From positions 1,240,001 through 1,304,000 of the forward strand of contig OY755047.1 in NCBI GenBank assembly GCA_963576565.1: a DNA stretch of 64,000 nucleotides. Direction: 5' to 3'. Position numbers and translations under genes: made by a program. A model generated the notes under the pieces. It was not told the DNA's origin. It made no database searches and saw only the letters and a list, made by a program, of their open reading frames with translations. This document shows positions 1 to 12,589 of the stretch, piece by piece. This DNA is from Aspidapion aeneum (Eukaryota > Arthropoda > Insecta > Coleoptera > Brentidae). Position 1 is the first letter of the stretch. The number at the start of each line of letters is the position of its first letter.

Positions 1-3000
1 AAGTAGGAAAACATATATTTATGACATCTATTTTGGGCTCTTGGCGAGGGCTTTGGGCAGGGTTGCAAAGTCTGTTTTTTTAATATTACTGTAAATTTTT
101 GAGAAAAAAGACAACAAAATACGGTAAACGTTCCAATGTTCTTTACGGGTCGCAAATTTTTTTTTAGGTTTTCGAAAAACTCTCTTGTATCTTTGTTTCA
201 TTGTCATTGTTATACCTCAGGGAAATTTTGTAAATAATATAAGCTTAATAAATTGACTTTTTAAACACACTGTATATATACACTACGGCCCTAATTTAGA
301 TTTTGACTAGAAACTTCTTTTATTTTCTTAACTTTAATCGCTGAGTTGTGTAGGTGGCTGGAAGCATTTCAAGGCAACGGTCGTAGTTTTTTGCATTTTT
401 TAAACTAAGGGTCTCAAAAATAAAAAGGCAATAAATCTTCATTACGAATGGCAAGACGAAATGGCGAACCCCATGCTACGTCTTTCCCGTTCTTTTTTTT
501 TGTAAATATATAGGCGGGGATTTTAAAGTTATAGCCCCCACAAAAAACGTTTCTACTGAATATTTAAACCTCTAAAAATAAAGAACAGAAGTGTCTTTTG
601 AACCGAACGTCGAACTGAACTTAATTGTAGGTGTGGCAAAGCACTAAACGAATCCCTGGACGTGACTTCAGTCCTAAACTGTAATTTTATTGGTCCTGTT
701 TTACCTCGAACGGAGGACTGAACACAATAGGGGTGGTTTCAGCAAGGCTTCGTTTTCTTATTGGTCCAGTTCCAGCCCGAACGGAAAACTGAACTACCTA
801 ATGGGCGTAGCTTTAAAGTCAGCTTTTTTTCTTTATTTAGGCTTGTTTTATGGCAATCACTGAATTGTGTAGGTGGCAGAAAGCACGTCAAAGGAAAGAC
901 AACGGTCGTAGGTCTTTGCATTTTTAAAACTAAGGTTCTCAAAAGTATAAAAGGCAATAAATCTTCATTACGAATGACAGGACGAAATGCCGAACCCCAT
1001 GTACATCTTTCCCGTTTTTTTTGTAAATACAAGGCGGGGATTTTAAAGTTATAGCCCCACAAAAAACGCTTCTACTGAATATTTAAACCTCTAAAAATAA
1101 AGAACAGAGGTGTCTTTTGAACCCAACGTCGAACTGAACTTACTTGTGGGTGTTGCGAAGCCCTAAACGGATTCCTGGACGTGACTTCAGTCCTAAACTG
1201 TAATCTTATTGGTCCTGTTTTACCTCGAACGGAGGACTGAACATAATAGGGGTGGTTTCAGCCACGCACCGCTTTCTTATTGGTCCAGTTCCAGCCCGAA
1301 CGGAAAACTGAACTGTCTAATGGGCGTAGCTTTAGAGTCAGCTTTTTTCTTTATTTAAGCTTGTTTTACACAAAACGGAGGGTCATTTTTTGTTGTATAA
1401 AAAATTTCTTCTATTCTCTTATTTTCAAATGCCAATCACTGAATTGTGTAGGACAGAAAGCACGTCAAGGGAAAGACAACGGTCGTAGTTCTTTGCATTT
1501 TAAAAACTAAGGGTCTCAAAAGTATAAAAGGCAATAAATCTTCATTATGAATGACAGAACGGAATGGCGAACCCCATGCTACGTCTTTCCAGTCTTTTTT
1601 TTTTGTAAATATATAGGCGGAGATTTTAAAGTTATAGCCCCCACAAAAAACGCTTCTACTGAATATTTAAACCTCTAAAAATAAATAAAATAAACTTCTT
1701 TTTAACCGGAACATCGAACTGAATAAAATTGTGGGTGTGGCGAAGCACGAAACGGATCCCTGGGTGTTATTGCAGTCTTAAACTGTAATCTTATTGGTCC
1801 TGTTTTACCTCGAACGGTGGACTAAACATAATAGGGGTGGTTTCAGCCACGCACCACTTTCTTATTGGTCCAGTTCCAGCCCGAATGGAAAACTGAACTG
1901 TCTAATGGGCGTAGCTTTAGAGTCAGCTTTTTTTTCTTTATTTAAGCTTGTTTTACACAAAACGGAGGGTAATTTTTTGTTGTACAAAAAATCCCTTTTA
2001 TCCTCTTATTTTAAATGCCAATCACTAAATTGTGTAGGTGGCAGAAAGCATTTCAAGGCAAAGACAACGGTCGCAGTTTTTTGCATTTTTAAAACTAAGA
2101 GTCTCAAAATCTTCATTACGAATGGCAAGACGGAATGGCGAACCCCATGCTACGTCTTTCCCGTTTTTTTTTGTAAATATATAGGCGGGGATTTTAAAGT
2201 TACAGCCCCACAAAAAACGCTTGTACTGAATATTTAAACCTCTAAAAATAAAGAACAGAGGTGTCTTTTGAACCCAACGTCGAACTGAACTTACTTGTGG
2301 GTGTTCTGAAGCCCTAAACGGATTCCTGGACGTGACTTCAGTCCTAAACTGTAATCTTATTGGTCCTGTTTTACCTCGAACAGAGGACTGAACATAATAG
2401 GGGTGGTTTCAGCCACGCACCGCTTTCTTATTGGCCCAGTTCCAGCCTGAACGGAAAACTGAACTGTCTAATGGGCGTAGGTTTAGAGTCAGATTTTTTT
2501 CTTTGTTTAAGCTTATTTTACACAAAACGGAGGGTCATTTTTTGTTGTATAAAAAATTTCTTCTATTCTCTTATTTTTAAATGCCAATCACTGAATTGTG
2601 TAGGTGGCAGAAAGCACGTCAAGGGAAAGACAACGGTCGTAGTTCTTTGCATTTTTAAAACGAAGGGTCTCAAAAGTATAAAAGGCAATAAATCTTCATT
2701 ATGAATGACAGAACGGAATGGCGAACCCCATGCTACGTCTTTCCAGTTTTTTTTTGTAAATATATAGGCGGGAATTTTAAAGTTATAGCCCCAACAAAAA
2801 ACGCTTCTACTGAGTATTTAAACTTCTAAAAATAAAGAACAGAGGTGTCTTTTAAACCGAACGTCGAACTGAACTTATTTGTGGGTGTTGCGAAGCCCTA
2901 AACGGATCCCTGGACGTGACTGCAGTCTTAAACTGTAATCTTATTGGTCCCGTTTTACCTCGAACGGAGGACTGAAGATAATGGGGGAGGTTTCAGACAC

Positions 3001-3110
3001 GCTTCGCTTTCTTATTGGTCCAGTTCTAGCCCGAACGGAAAACTGAACTGTCTGATGGGCGTAACTTTAGAATCAGCTGTTTTTTTTATTTATTTAGCAT
3101 GTTTTATGAC
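1..3110 (+). repeat. Tandem array A, unit about 519-587 bp
   Basis: About five and a half diverged copies of one unit; the landmark ATTGGTCCTGTTTTACCTCG or a close variant starts near 688, 1208, 1793, 2360 and 2943. Each unit holds two 17-base boxes about 71 bases apart (starts near 707/778, 1226/1297, 1811/1882, 2377/2448, 2961/3032), each preceded by ATTGG; the second is followed by GGGCGTAGCTTT. Unit length varies mainly because a segment starting CACAAAACGGAGGGT is absent from the 840 copy and altered near 3100. Open frames of 60-150 codons on both strands are by-products of the repeat and shift between copies, so I do not call them genes. The array runs off the left end. Confidence 0.9.
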
Positions 3111-3464
3111 AAAAGGGTATTTTTTTGTTGTATTACAGTAATAATTATCAGCAATTATATTAGTGGTAAATCTGTACGTAAAGCTATTATAGAAACAAAG
3201 CGAGCGGGATTCGAGTCCTGCTGATTTCCATAACGATATCCTGTCCCGTCCAGAGACAGAATGAGGCAGGAAAGCGGAAACATCCAGGAATAACATCTCC
3301 TGGCTGGCATTACCCCAGTCTTGTTCTATTGCTATTATAACCGCGGTTTGGGGCGATAAGGGATTTTAGTTATGCATTACTTAGTACTTAGATACATCAC
3401 AGCTTAGACACTTAATTGAGGGGTGAAAAACCCGACTATATAATGTGGTATTGAATAAGATAAT
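3111..3464. other. Spacer with a weak tRNA-like B box
   Basis: No gene is seen. Around 3205-3222 the sequence GGATTCGAGTCCTGC resembles the B box/T arm of a tRNA or tRNA-derived SINE, but no convincing cloverleaf can be built around it. Confidence 0.35.
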
Positions 3465-4427
3465 AATCTATCTATATATTAAGACTTCTTCGATCCATCT
3501 TTGGACATAGGCCTCCTTCAATATCTTTCACCCTTCTCTGTCTGTCGCCGTGTTCATCCATCTAGTTCTGGCATGTTTCTTTAAATCGTCCACCCATCTT
3601 ATTTGGCGTCTTTCCCTACTTCTTTGATTTTCCCAAGGTCTGCAGTTTACAATATATTTGTTCCATCGATCGTCGTTCTGTCTGATATTATGACCGGCTA
3701 ATTTCCCTTTTAGTTTTGCTACTTCTCCTCTGACATCCCTTGCTTTTGTTGTATTTCTTATCCATTCATTCCTTTTTCAATCTGTTAGCTTTATATTTAA
3801 CATTTCTCTTTCCATTGATCTTTGGGCTTTTGTTTCCTTATCCATGTTTAATTTTGTAAGTGTCCAGGTCTGGGATCCATAGGTAAATACATACAGGAAG
3901 AATACATTGGTTATACACTTTCGTTTTGAGGTACTCAGGATATTTTTAATTTTTTAATAAGTAGTAATATTAATTAATAATAATATTACCCATCTCTTGA
4001 TTTCAACTGATTGGTTCTCTTTTTTTAGTTTAATAATTTGTACCAGGTATATATATTCTTATACTAGTTCTATTTTTTCTAAGGTCACTCATCGTCAAGC
4101 TTGCTTGACGATGATTGACCTTAATTTTTTCTTGGTTTATTCTGACTGTAATATCGTCATCTGTGTTTGTTATGAGTTTAATTTTAGTGTTTAGTTAATA
4201 CCCTATATTTTTAGCCGCTGCTGTATCCCATTCTTGCAGTATTGTAAGTATTGTCCGCTTACTTTGATGTCTATTTGTTTCCAATCTAAGTTTTAAAAAA
4301 ATATCTTCTAGGACCTGGTTAAATAGTTTAGGATATATTGTGTCACGCTGGCTGACACCTCTTCTTATGCGGATTGGCTTGTTTCCTTCGTAAGAATTTT
4401 GATTGATGTTGTTGCTTCACTATATAT
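3465..4427 (-). pseudogene. LINE-C remnant, 3' two thirds (RTE-like reverse transcriptase)
   Basis: Read on the minus strand this matches the LINE-C copies at 12590-13850 and 33345-34440. The low-coordinate end encodes the typical C-terminal tail (RWVDD-K-TARW-N-A-DR-KW pattern), and the part at 4200-4427 corresponds to the start of the reverse transcriptase palm. Frames are broken by many stops and small indels. The copy stops at 4427, where a TA-flanked MITE begins. It is a dead, truncated non-LTR retrotransposon. The RTE-like assignment rests on the tail pattern and is family knowledge, not a search result. Confidence 0.8.
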
Positions 4428-4428
4428 A

Positions 4429-5134
4429 CAGGGTATCCCATAACTTAGGGGCCATAGTGCAGCAGGTGATAAGGAGGTTATTTCCGAAAAAAATTTTTAT
4501 ATAAGTTAGGGGTCAACACATATCTTTTTTAAGATATAGGATTTTTAAAGTTGGAGGAGTAGGGGGAAAAAGGTTTTAGAAAAAAAAGAAAATCTATCAC
4601 AGCCAGCTGAATACTCAGCTAATTGTGATTCAAAAATGTGGTATTGTTTTTTGATAAAAATCTAATTTGAGAAGATACATGCTGTCAAAATAACCTCCAA
4701 AAATGTATAAAAATAAATAATTGAAAAAAAAATTTTTTTGCTTACTTATTCTTTTAAATGAATGAATAATATTTTATTACCATGTCTCGCTAAAGACTTG
4801 TTTTTATTAACAAAATATATAAAAAAAAACATTGCGTTAAATATTGCAAAGATAAAAATTTATACCAAAAAAATAGTTTTTTTTTTTAAATTGACCGACT
4901 AATTTATTTAAAATTTATTGCTCTTGTTTTAGTACACGACTTTGCCCAATTTTATATTTTTAGTGCGTTTTTTAAAAAAGTAATTATCAAAAAAGTTTAA
5001 AAAATCGCCAACTTTGATACTCTGTATCTCGACAACGAAAGAGTTTTGACCCATGCATTATAGGAACTTTTTTATCAGACATGATCTCCTTTATCACCTG
5101 TTGGCCTATGGCCCCTAAGTTATAAGACACCTTG
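4429..5134. mobile_element. TA-flanked MITE (mariner-type termini)
   Basis: The element starts CAGGGTATCCCATAACTTA and ends with the inverted partner TAAGTTATAAGACACCTTG, with TA on both sides (4427-4428, 5135-5136). Inverted homology extends inward: GGGGCCATAGTGCAGCAGG pairs with CCTGTTGGCCTATGGCCCC. It has no transposase. A second copy lies at 14369-15599 and carries an insertion. TA target duplication and CAGGG ends fit the Tc1/mariner superfamily. Confidence 0.85.
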
Positions 5135-5136
5135 TA

Positions 5137-8100
5137 TATTGGCTATGATCTATTCTGCTAATAATTAAAGATGATTTTACTGCCCAGAGCTTTTTTAAAG
5201 TCTCAAGAATTACCTCCTTTAATATCAGCGTCTTATTTAATAACACCCTATATAAACGTGATTAGCATAGGTTCAGCACGTGCCCCATGAAAGTTGGGGG
5301 AGTAAAGGAAATAAGTTTTCGATAAACAAATGTTGGATATGTTATAGAAGCCATTACAGTCTCCAGATTACGTGTCTATTATAAAAAGTATAAAATTGCC
5401 AAGTTTGGTTTGGCAAAAATTACAATGCCTAGGAAAAAATAGCGTTTTTACAAAAGAATTAATTAAATAATAATAATTAAAAGAGAATTATTTTTATTGC
5501 ATCCGCATATCCAGTCGTTTCTGGCATAAATTTCTCTTGTAAATATTCTTTTATACGATTTTCCCCGGCTTGAACCACACTTTTCTATTAAAATATCGGG
5601 CAATGGCCGTCCTTCTTTCAGTTTTAGTTTTTCTTCATAAGTAAAGAGAGATAATTTTTTTACATTAATTAAATTATCCACCACATCCATTGTGACACAA
5701 TTATACAAAAACAAACAACAAACACGACCATAACCTCCCGCTCATGCGTTTGGCGTCTTCTAAATAAATAAATGCGTCCGCAAACATGCAACGCTGAGCC
5801 CGCCCGCCCGGAATTGTACTGGAACTGCAAGTTTTGCAGCTCTATTTTTGCCTAGATTTCGCTACCTAAACCCATGAGCAAGTGCGGTGCGGGGCGAAGG
5901 AAGGGGTTCCTAGCCGAGCACAGATCTCGTTAGCTGCCCAGCTACGTTGTCTTGCAATTTAGCAGGGCACCAATGCCAATAACTTTATTTGACCGACTGT
6001 GAAATGCGGCCTTCGGCGACGGCGCGCGTCATACTCAACACACGTACGCGATTTGAAGGCCTACTATAGCAACACTGGACCGAAAATATACTGCTATTCC
6101 AATAATTTTAGAAATAAAATAATTATAATGGCTGAAAAATAGTCAAATAATGTGAAAATTTTGGGGGTTCTGCAGCTCTGCAGCACTTATGACCAGCCGC
6201 CCCAGGAAGCCATAGGTGGGATGGGAAACTCAGGTATTATAAAAGGGATTTCACATTACTGTTCTCAAACAAACGTTTATATTATTTTGCTTATTTTACA
6301 AGAATCTGTAAAAATATGTTTATAGCAACTTATTTTGAGGAAAAACTGACGCAGCCAAATTTTTGACAGAAGGTCGTTTATGACATAAGTCATTTATAAC
6401 AAAAACGTTAAAAACGGACCTGGAATTGTTTTTCTAAAGTAAAGATTGCTTTAAATTTCTCATTAGGGCAAAATAATAAACAAAATGTTATGTCAAAATT
6501 TTTTCAACTTAATATTTTGTTCAAAAACCGTTAACTTAAATATAGTTTTACAGAATTAAAATATATTTCAGCTGCTAATAAAAAATAGGTATACACATTA
6601 GTATCATACAGTGTAAACAAGGCCTAAAAAAATCAACACTATGTAGGTGTATTTATAGTTAATAGCAAACACATGAAAAAATTCGAAATTCTTTTTATAT
6701 CCCAAAAACTTCTATCTGCTTAATACCCCCGAAAATGATTCGTGCTTTGAATAAAATAAACTAAACCCCAAAGACACTAGAAGCCCTCCATACAACGCTT
6801 GGTAGATAACTGGATACTTTCTTTAGATTACAGCACTTTTAACTAGTTTTTGGTTGCAGCTGACTTTGTTATAAGTGTCAAACCATTCTAGAATTAATTT
6901 AGACTGCCGAGAACAAGATAACATTGGCGGTCGCCCAAAGAAGCAGATGAATCGCTGCTTCACCTCTTTATTCGTTCAACAGTCATAAAACCGTCCGAAT
7001 AATCCCAAAGCGCGCGCAATGCAGTTCGAGGACTGTTTTAAAACGGGTTTGGTTTGATGGAACGACCAAATAACTGTCCAAAAACCGAATGCTGTTGGGG
7101 TCGTGATCGATTTACTTTAGGCATGTGATCATATGCAAGAGAGTTAAATTCAAAGTCACGTGACTAAATGAAAGGGTAGGTTTGTGGTCTCGCGTAAAGA
7201 TAGATCGAAGGCAACGTATGAATTCGAGAGCACGAAATTAAAGTTGCACACAGAAAGTATTACCCAATAATTACATAGGATTATCATAATATATTTTTAA
7301 TTTTAGTTTTTTAAAATGCAGATAAAAAAGCACTACAGACTGCCGAATAAACTAAATATACCAAAAATTAAAACGAACTTGCACATTGGACGAAACCTGT
7401 GAAAACATATTTATTTTTTCTAATATGACAAGTTTTATGTAAAATTTATATATTTATTTATTTGTATTTTGTAATCTGATTTTTACAAAATATTTGTGAA
7501 ATTACCTACATATTATAGAAAGCCTTAATATTCACAAGTTTTTGTAATTTTATTCATTTTTAGGAAATAGAGATTGTGATACTTCTAAGAAGTTAGGAAA
7601 ATCACATTTTGTAGCTTGTACTTTGGTTGCTTAATGTAGATGCCTTAAAGCGAAGTCGTTTGTTCGTCCGCCAAATCTGGTGTAAAATTTTACATCCGGT
7701 GTTATTCCTCTTCTTTTAGATTTTAGTTCACAGGTCACCGGGATTTGCTGCGATCAGGGTAAACCCTTATGTTTCTATTCCTATCCAATCACCTGCCAAA
7801 CTAGTTTTTCTTTTTCTAAGCAGTAATAAAGTAATAAAAATTAAGAGGCTCTTGCAAAAAAATCAACAGATGCTGCAGATGTTGCACAATTTTTTCTGGA
7901 AATTTAAAAAATATTTGTGTATTTACGTTTTCGTTAAAATTGGTTGTGAAACTCAATCTATTTTGACAAAAATTTAAATTTTTTGGGTATTTTTTATCTC
8001 AGACTTAAAACTAGAAATTTGTGTGTTTTACATAAATTTTTTCCGCGCCTTCTAATGCGCCTGTCTGCAATCTTTGTATTTCAGAGGAGTCCGAAACCGG

Positions 8101-8640
8101 TTTAGGTGGCTTGATGGAACGGAAAACTGACTGTACAATAACAGTACAACGTCGGTTATTGTTAAACTGGGGCCATTTTTGGATTACGCGTCTACTATAT
8201 TATACTCGTTTCTGCTGTGGAGTAGTTGCTATGTATGTAGGGGTGAGAGATCGACAGAAAGTTGATATATCCCACCTAGTGACACAAATTTTATTCTTAT
8301 CTTTATACGCTTCGCTACCTCGAGGTCTCATGCTTACTTCAGATAGGTCGAAAACTCTCAAGGAAACCTCAAAAAGGATCTGGGCAGGATTAGCAGAATA
8401 TCTTTGGGCTTATACATTTTATTTTTACATAAGCAATTTTTTTTCTCTTAGATATCGAAGGGCACGGCAGTGTCTCGTCAAGTTCGCGCTGCCATACCAC
8501 CTTTTCTTGAAACATTTCAGCCATTTGACCTATCTAAAACTCTACTTCGGAATGAGCTAGGAAATAGAGTTAACAACCCCTCCAAGTTTCATGGAGTTCC
8601 ATAAAGTAGTAAAGTAGTTACGAAAAACTCACTCACTCAT
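5137..8640. other. Unique-looking intergenic DNA
   Basis: No gene that I can support. The part 5715-6260 is noticeably richer in G+C than its surroundings and could be part of an unrecognised repeat. An uninterrupted frame at 8111-8560 (+) gives 149 residues with no family signature, no splice structure and no similarity I recognise, so it is probably chance. A frame of 83 residues at 5463-5714 (-) is equally unsupported. Confidence 0.5.
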
Positions 8641-8644
8641 GTAT

Positions 8645-9010
8645 AGATCATCAAACTTCTACTGTACTTCCAGACATGCTACAAAGCTGAAATTTGGCAG
8701 ACTGATAGAAATTATGACCAAACCCCTGGAAAAAATCAAAAAACCCCAAAATTCTAATTTACTCCCCTCCCCTATACATCTATAGTTATGTAAAAGTAAC
8801 ATTGCCAACTTTCAGAAATACTAGAGAGCTGAGCTTTGGCAGACTGACAGGAACTATGATAAAACTATAGGAAAAAATTAAACACCCTAAAATTCTAATT
8901 TACTTGCCTCCCCTTTAAATGTAAAGTTATGTAAAAGTAATATTGCCCACTTCCAGGAACGCTAGAAAGCTGAGCCTTAGAAGGCTGAAATAAACTATGA
9001 TAAAACCATA
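8645..9010 (+). repeat. Three diverged copies of a ~140-bp tandem repeat
   Basis: Successive copies share GCTGARCTTTGGCAGACTGA, then CCCCAAAATTCTAATTTACT or similar, then GTTATGTAAAAGTAA; copies begin near 8665, 8809 and 8948. Divergence is high, so the array is old. Confidence 0.75.
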
Positions 9011-9125
9011 GCAAAAAATTTAAAAAAAATTCAAAACTTAAAAATTTTTAATAAGGCATTGCAAAAGTTTTGAACAATATTTCGCATAATAAAAAATTTC
9101 ATTACATTTTTTTTGAAGAAAAATG

Positions 9126-9198
9126 GCTTCGGTAGTTCAATGTTTAGAATGTTTGCGTACAGAGCAAGAGATCCCGGGTTCGAGTCCCGGCCGATGCA
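9126..9198 (+). tRNA. tRNA-like cloverleaf, anticodon position ACA (possible pseudogene)
   Basis: The 73 bases fold as a full cloverleaf: acceptor GCTTCGG with CCGATGC (one T-T mismatch), D stem GTTC/GAAT, anticodon stem TTTGC/GCAAG with loop GTACAGA, five-base variable loop, and a perfect T arm CCGGG TTCGAGT CCCGG. A run of T follows from 9205, as in a Pol III terminator. Oddities: the D loop lacks the usual GG pair, and ACA as anticodon would imply Cys, which eukaryotes normally read with GCA. A tRNA pseudogene, a tRNA-derived SINE head or an unusual tRNA are all possible. Confidence 0.5.
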
Positions 9199-9204
9199 GA
9201 AAAA

Positions 9205-10229
9205 CTTTTTTCTTATTTTCCTTTCTTCAATTTCACTTGTTGAAAATGGTCAGGTTATGATACGTTTGCGGTCAATTGGCAAATGTTATACAGGAAGAAG
9301 GACAGGAAATTAGAGAGTTATTGTCTGTCTTTATTGCAATAAGTCCCTAATGTAGATATAATATGCTGAGTGAAAGAAAAACTCTAATTTTAAATAAACA
9401 AGCCATAATTATGTTCTGTACGAAAATAAATGAAGTTGCTCCCTAGTGAATATAAACTGCGAAATAAATGAAGTTTTTGAAGCATATTAATGATGCGGTT
9501 GGTCAGTATATATAAAAAAATAGAAAAACAAATATACAAAAAAAAGTAGGTATCGAAAAAAATATGTGAAACTAAAAAAAATCAATTAGAATCAGGCCCG
9601 TTCACAATTCACACCCTTTAATTGGGCTTCTTTTGTTATCGCTGGGCTCAAACAGGATCATTAGGCACGTTTCATACATATTCTAAAATTCAAAAACAAA
9701 TAAATCATTTACACATTTTTAATTTTTTAATAAAACTGTGTGAAGTTTCAATTTTTAAGATATAATGAATGGTTTTGGATTTTTGCAATTTTTAGAAAGT
9801 CAGTTGGTATTTTTTTAGATTTGTAGATTCGTACGCACCTACCTAATAAAATAGCTAGGTACCTATATAATATATAAACTATAAAAGTTTTGAAAAAATA
9901 TTTATTTTTAAGAAAAATAAGGTATGGAGTTTTCCAGCAAAAAAAGCTTAGGAGAAGTCAAATATAAAATTAATACCTAATAATGATGAATTAAAAAATT
10001 ATAGCACGCCACTGGAGAGAGAAAGATAGCGCTAATTGAAGCCATCGCTTTTGCGCCTCATTTTATTCTGGCCGGACAATACATTTTATGTATGCTTGCT
10101 TCCACCTAATTTCATAATATGTTGTGTGTTTTAGGAAAAACGTTTCGAAGGTTGTAAAAAAAAAAGAAAAATTGAAACAGTAAAAAACTCACGAAAAGCC
10201 AAGACGCAAAAACGTATTTCCTCATAGGG
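9205..10229. other. AT-rich intergenic DNA
   Basis: No gene or clear repeat is seen. The sequence becomes related to array B only near 10200. Confidence 0.5.
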
Positions 10230-12000
10230 TGCATAAATCTGCGTCTAACCCTACGTTATTGGTCATAAGGGATTAGTAAAAACTTGAGGAATATAAAAAA
10301 GCACACAGAAAAAGATTCAAAAACAGATCTTCAATCTAACAAATATCCAAATAAACAAGATTAAGAAGTGTCTTATAAGTCTTCGTAATGCTTTGTCATT
10401 GGTTAAAGAACGCCCGAACGGAGAACTGAACGGAAACAAAAGGATTCAGGCGTTTTTTATTAGTCTTCGCAATGCTTTGTCATTGGTTGAAGAACACCCG
10501 AACGGAGAACTGAACGGAAAGCAAGGCGTTGCTTAAATCTTAATTATGCCTTGTAATTGGTTGAAGAAAGCCCCAACGAAGAACTGAACGAAAGGTTAGG
10601 CGTGGCTTAAATCTTCGTAATGGTTTGTTATTGGTTGAAAAAAGCCCGTGCGGGATATTTAACTGAATGTTAAGCGTGGCTTACGTCTTAATCATGCCTT
10701 GTGATTGGTTAGGCGTAGTTTTAGGGTAACCCTACGTTATTGGTGATAAGGAATGAGTAAAAACTTGAGGAATATAAAAAAGCACACAGAAAAAGATTTA
10801 AAAACAGATCTTCAACCTAACAAATATTCAAACAAACAAGATTAAGATGTGTCTTATAAGTATTTGTAATGCTTTGTCATTGGTTGAAGAACACCCGAAT
10901 AGAGAACTGAACGAAAAGTGAGGCGATGCTTACGTCTAAATTATGCCTTGCAATTGGTTGAAGAAAGCCCGAACAAAGAACTGAACGAAAGGTTAGGCGT
11001 GGCTTAAACCTTCGTAATGGTTTGTTATTGGTTGAAAAAAGCCCGGGCGGGGAATTTAACTGAATGTTAAGCGTGGCTTACGTCTTAATCATGCCTTGTG
11101 ATTGGTTAGGCGTAGCTTTAGAGTAATCCTACGTTATTGGTCATATGGGATTGGTAAAAACTTGAGGAATATAAAAAATCACACGAAAAAAGATTCAAAA
11201 AAAGATCTTTAATCTAAAAAATATCAAAACAAAACGATTCAGGCGTATCTTATTAGTCTTCGCAATGCTTTGTCATTGGTTGAAGAACACCCGAACGGGA
11301 AACTGAACGGAAGATGAGGCGTCGCTTACGTCTTAAGCTTGCTTTGTGATTGGTTGAAAAAAGCCCGAACGAAGTACTGAACGAAAGGTTAGGCGTGGCT
11401 TAAATCTTCGTAATGGTTTGTCATTGGTTGAAAAAAGCCCGTGCGGGAAATTTAACTGAATGTTAAGCGTGGCTTACGTCTTAATTATGCCTTGTGATTG
11501 GTTAGGCGTAGCTTTAGGGTAACCCTACGTTATTGGTGATAAGGGATGAGTAAAAACTTGAGGAATATAAAAAAGCACACAGAAAAAGATTTAAAAACAG
11601 ATCTTTAACCTAACAAATATTCAAACAAACAAGATTAAGGCGTGCCTTATAAGTATTTGTAATGCTTTGTCATTGGTTGAAGAACACCCGAACGGAAAAC
11701 TGAATGAAAGGAACACCCGAACGGAAAACTGAACGAAAGGTGAGGCATTGCTTACTTTTTTTTATGCCTTGTAATTGGTTGAAGAAAGCCCGAACCAAGA
11801 ACTGAAGGAAAGGTTAGGCGTGGCTTAACTTTTCGTAATGGTTTGTTATTGGTTACAAAAAGCCCGGACGGAGAACTGAACGGACTGTTAAGCGTGGCTT
11901 ACGTCTAAATCGTGCCTTGTCATTGGTTAGGCGTGGCTTTAGTTATAATGCTTTGTGATTGGCTTTAGGTTACCCGAGTAGAGAACTGAACTAAATTTCG
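10230..12000 (+). repeat. Tandem array B with CCAAT-, TATA- and GC-box-like blocks
   Basis: A higher-order repeat: CCTACGTTATTGGT recurs near 10250, 10730, 11128 and 11523 (spacings about 480, 400, 394). Within each unit a shorter module repeats: ATTGGTTGAAGAA, then the 17-base box CGAACGGAGAACTGAAC or a near match, then AGGCGTGGCTTA. Each higher-order unit also has GAGGAATATAAAAAA (TATA-like, e.g. 10288-10300) followed by a conserved A-rich stretch with CAGATCTT. The arrangement is promoter-like, but no coding sequence follows any copy. Confidence 0.9.
10292..10299 (+). promoter_or_regulatory. TATA-like element repeated in array B
   Basis: TATAAAAA sits about 40 bases downstream of an ATTGGT block and is repeated near 10783, 11167 and 11567 in the same context. 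Whether it drives transcription is unknown. Confidence 0.35.
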
Positions 12001-12589
12001 ATGCCATAATGTCTTCCTTTTGGTCTACAAATGCGTTATACACTATTATCCCAATCATCCTAATATTAATATAAACTTAAGAAAGTTTTACTCTTGTTAC
12101 ATTTAAGCAAGTGACACTTAAGTAAGTAGGTATTACTTAAGGGTTTACAATTTTTTAAAGTTTTGCAGAGCATTAGCGCTGCTTTTTCGATTAAGTAGGC
12201 ATAATATTTTTGAAATTGCTGATATTAGCGACATTTTAAACCATACACCCTACGCGGTCGCCTTGTTAAAATTTATTGTTATTTCGGCCTACTTTGTTTA
12301 TGAAAATTTGCATATTTATATGCACTGCCTCATATTTGGTTAATTACGTGAACTTTTGCAAATTCTATGCATAATTCTAACGCATTAATGCTTTCTAATA
12401 ATATTTGTCCACCTACAAAATAATGACCAATATATCTAAGATAATCTGGGCATTAGTGGGAGGCTATAAGATTCTGACAGCAGGGGCAGTTATCAATTTT
12501 TTTACCTTCCTAGCCCGCATAGCAATGGCAAAAGAAGGTATTGTTTTCGATAAAAAAAATTTTTTGAGATAACGCCAAAAATGTTTTAT
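12001..12589. other. Intergenic DNA with one dispersed short repeat
   Basis: No gene. At 12503-12560 lies a short dispersed repeat starting CCTTCCTAGCCCGCATAGC and continuing to GAAGGTATTGTTTTCGA; related copies are at 16402-16455 (+) and 54500-54560 (-), with partial matches near 42620, 43740, 44820 and 53130. Confidence 0.6.

Noticed and set aside
761..2704. Frames starting MVQFQPERKTEL and MVLFYLER in array A
   Set aside because: They recur only because the DNA repeats; frames are broken at different points in each copy, and the conserved element is the DNA box, not the protein.
5463..5714. 83-residue minus-strand frame as a small gene
   Set aside because: No family signature, and it runs into A/T-rich sequence without promoter or splice signals.
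8111..8560. 149-residue open frame
   Set aside because: No recognisable domain, no repeat context and no splice or promoter signals; length is compatible with chance in 64 kb.
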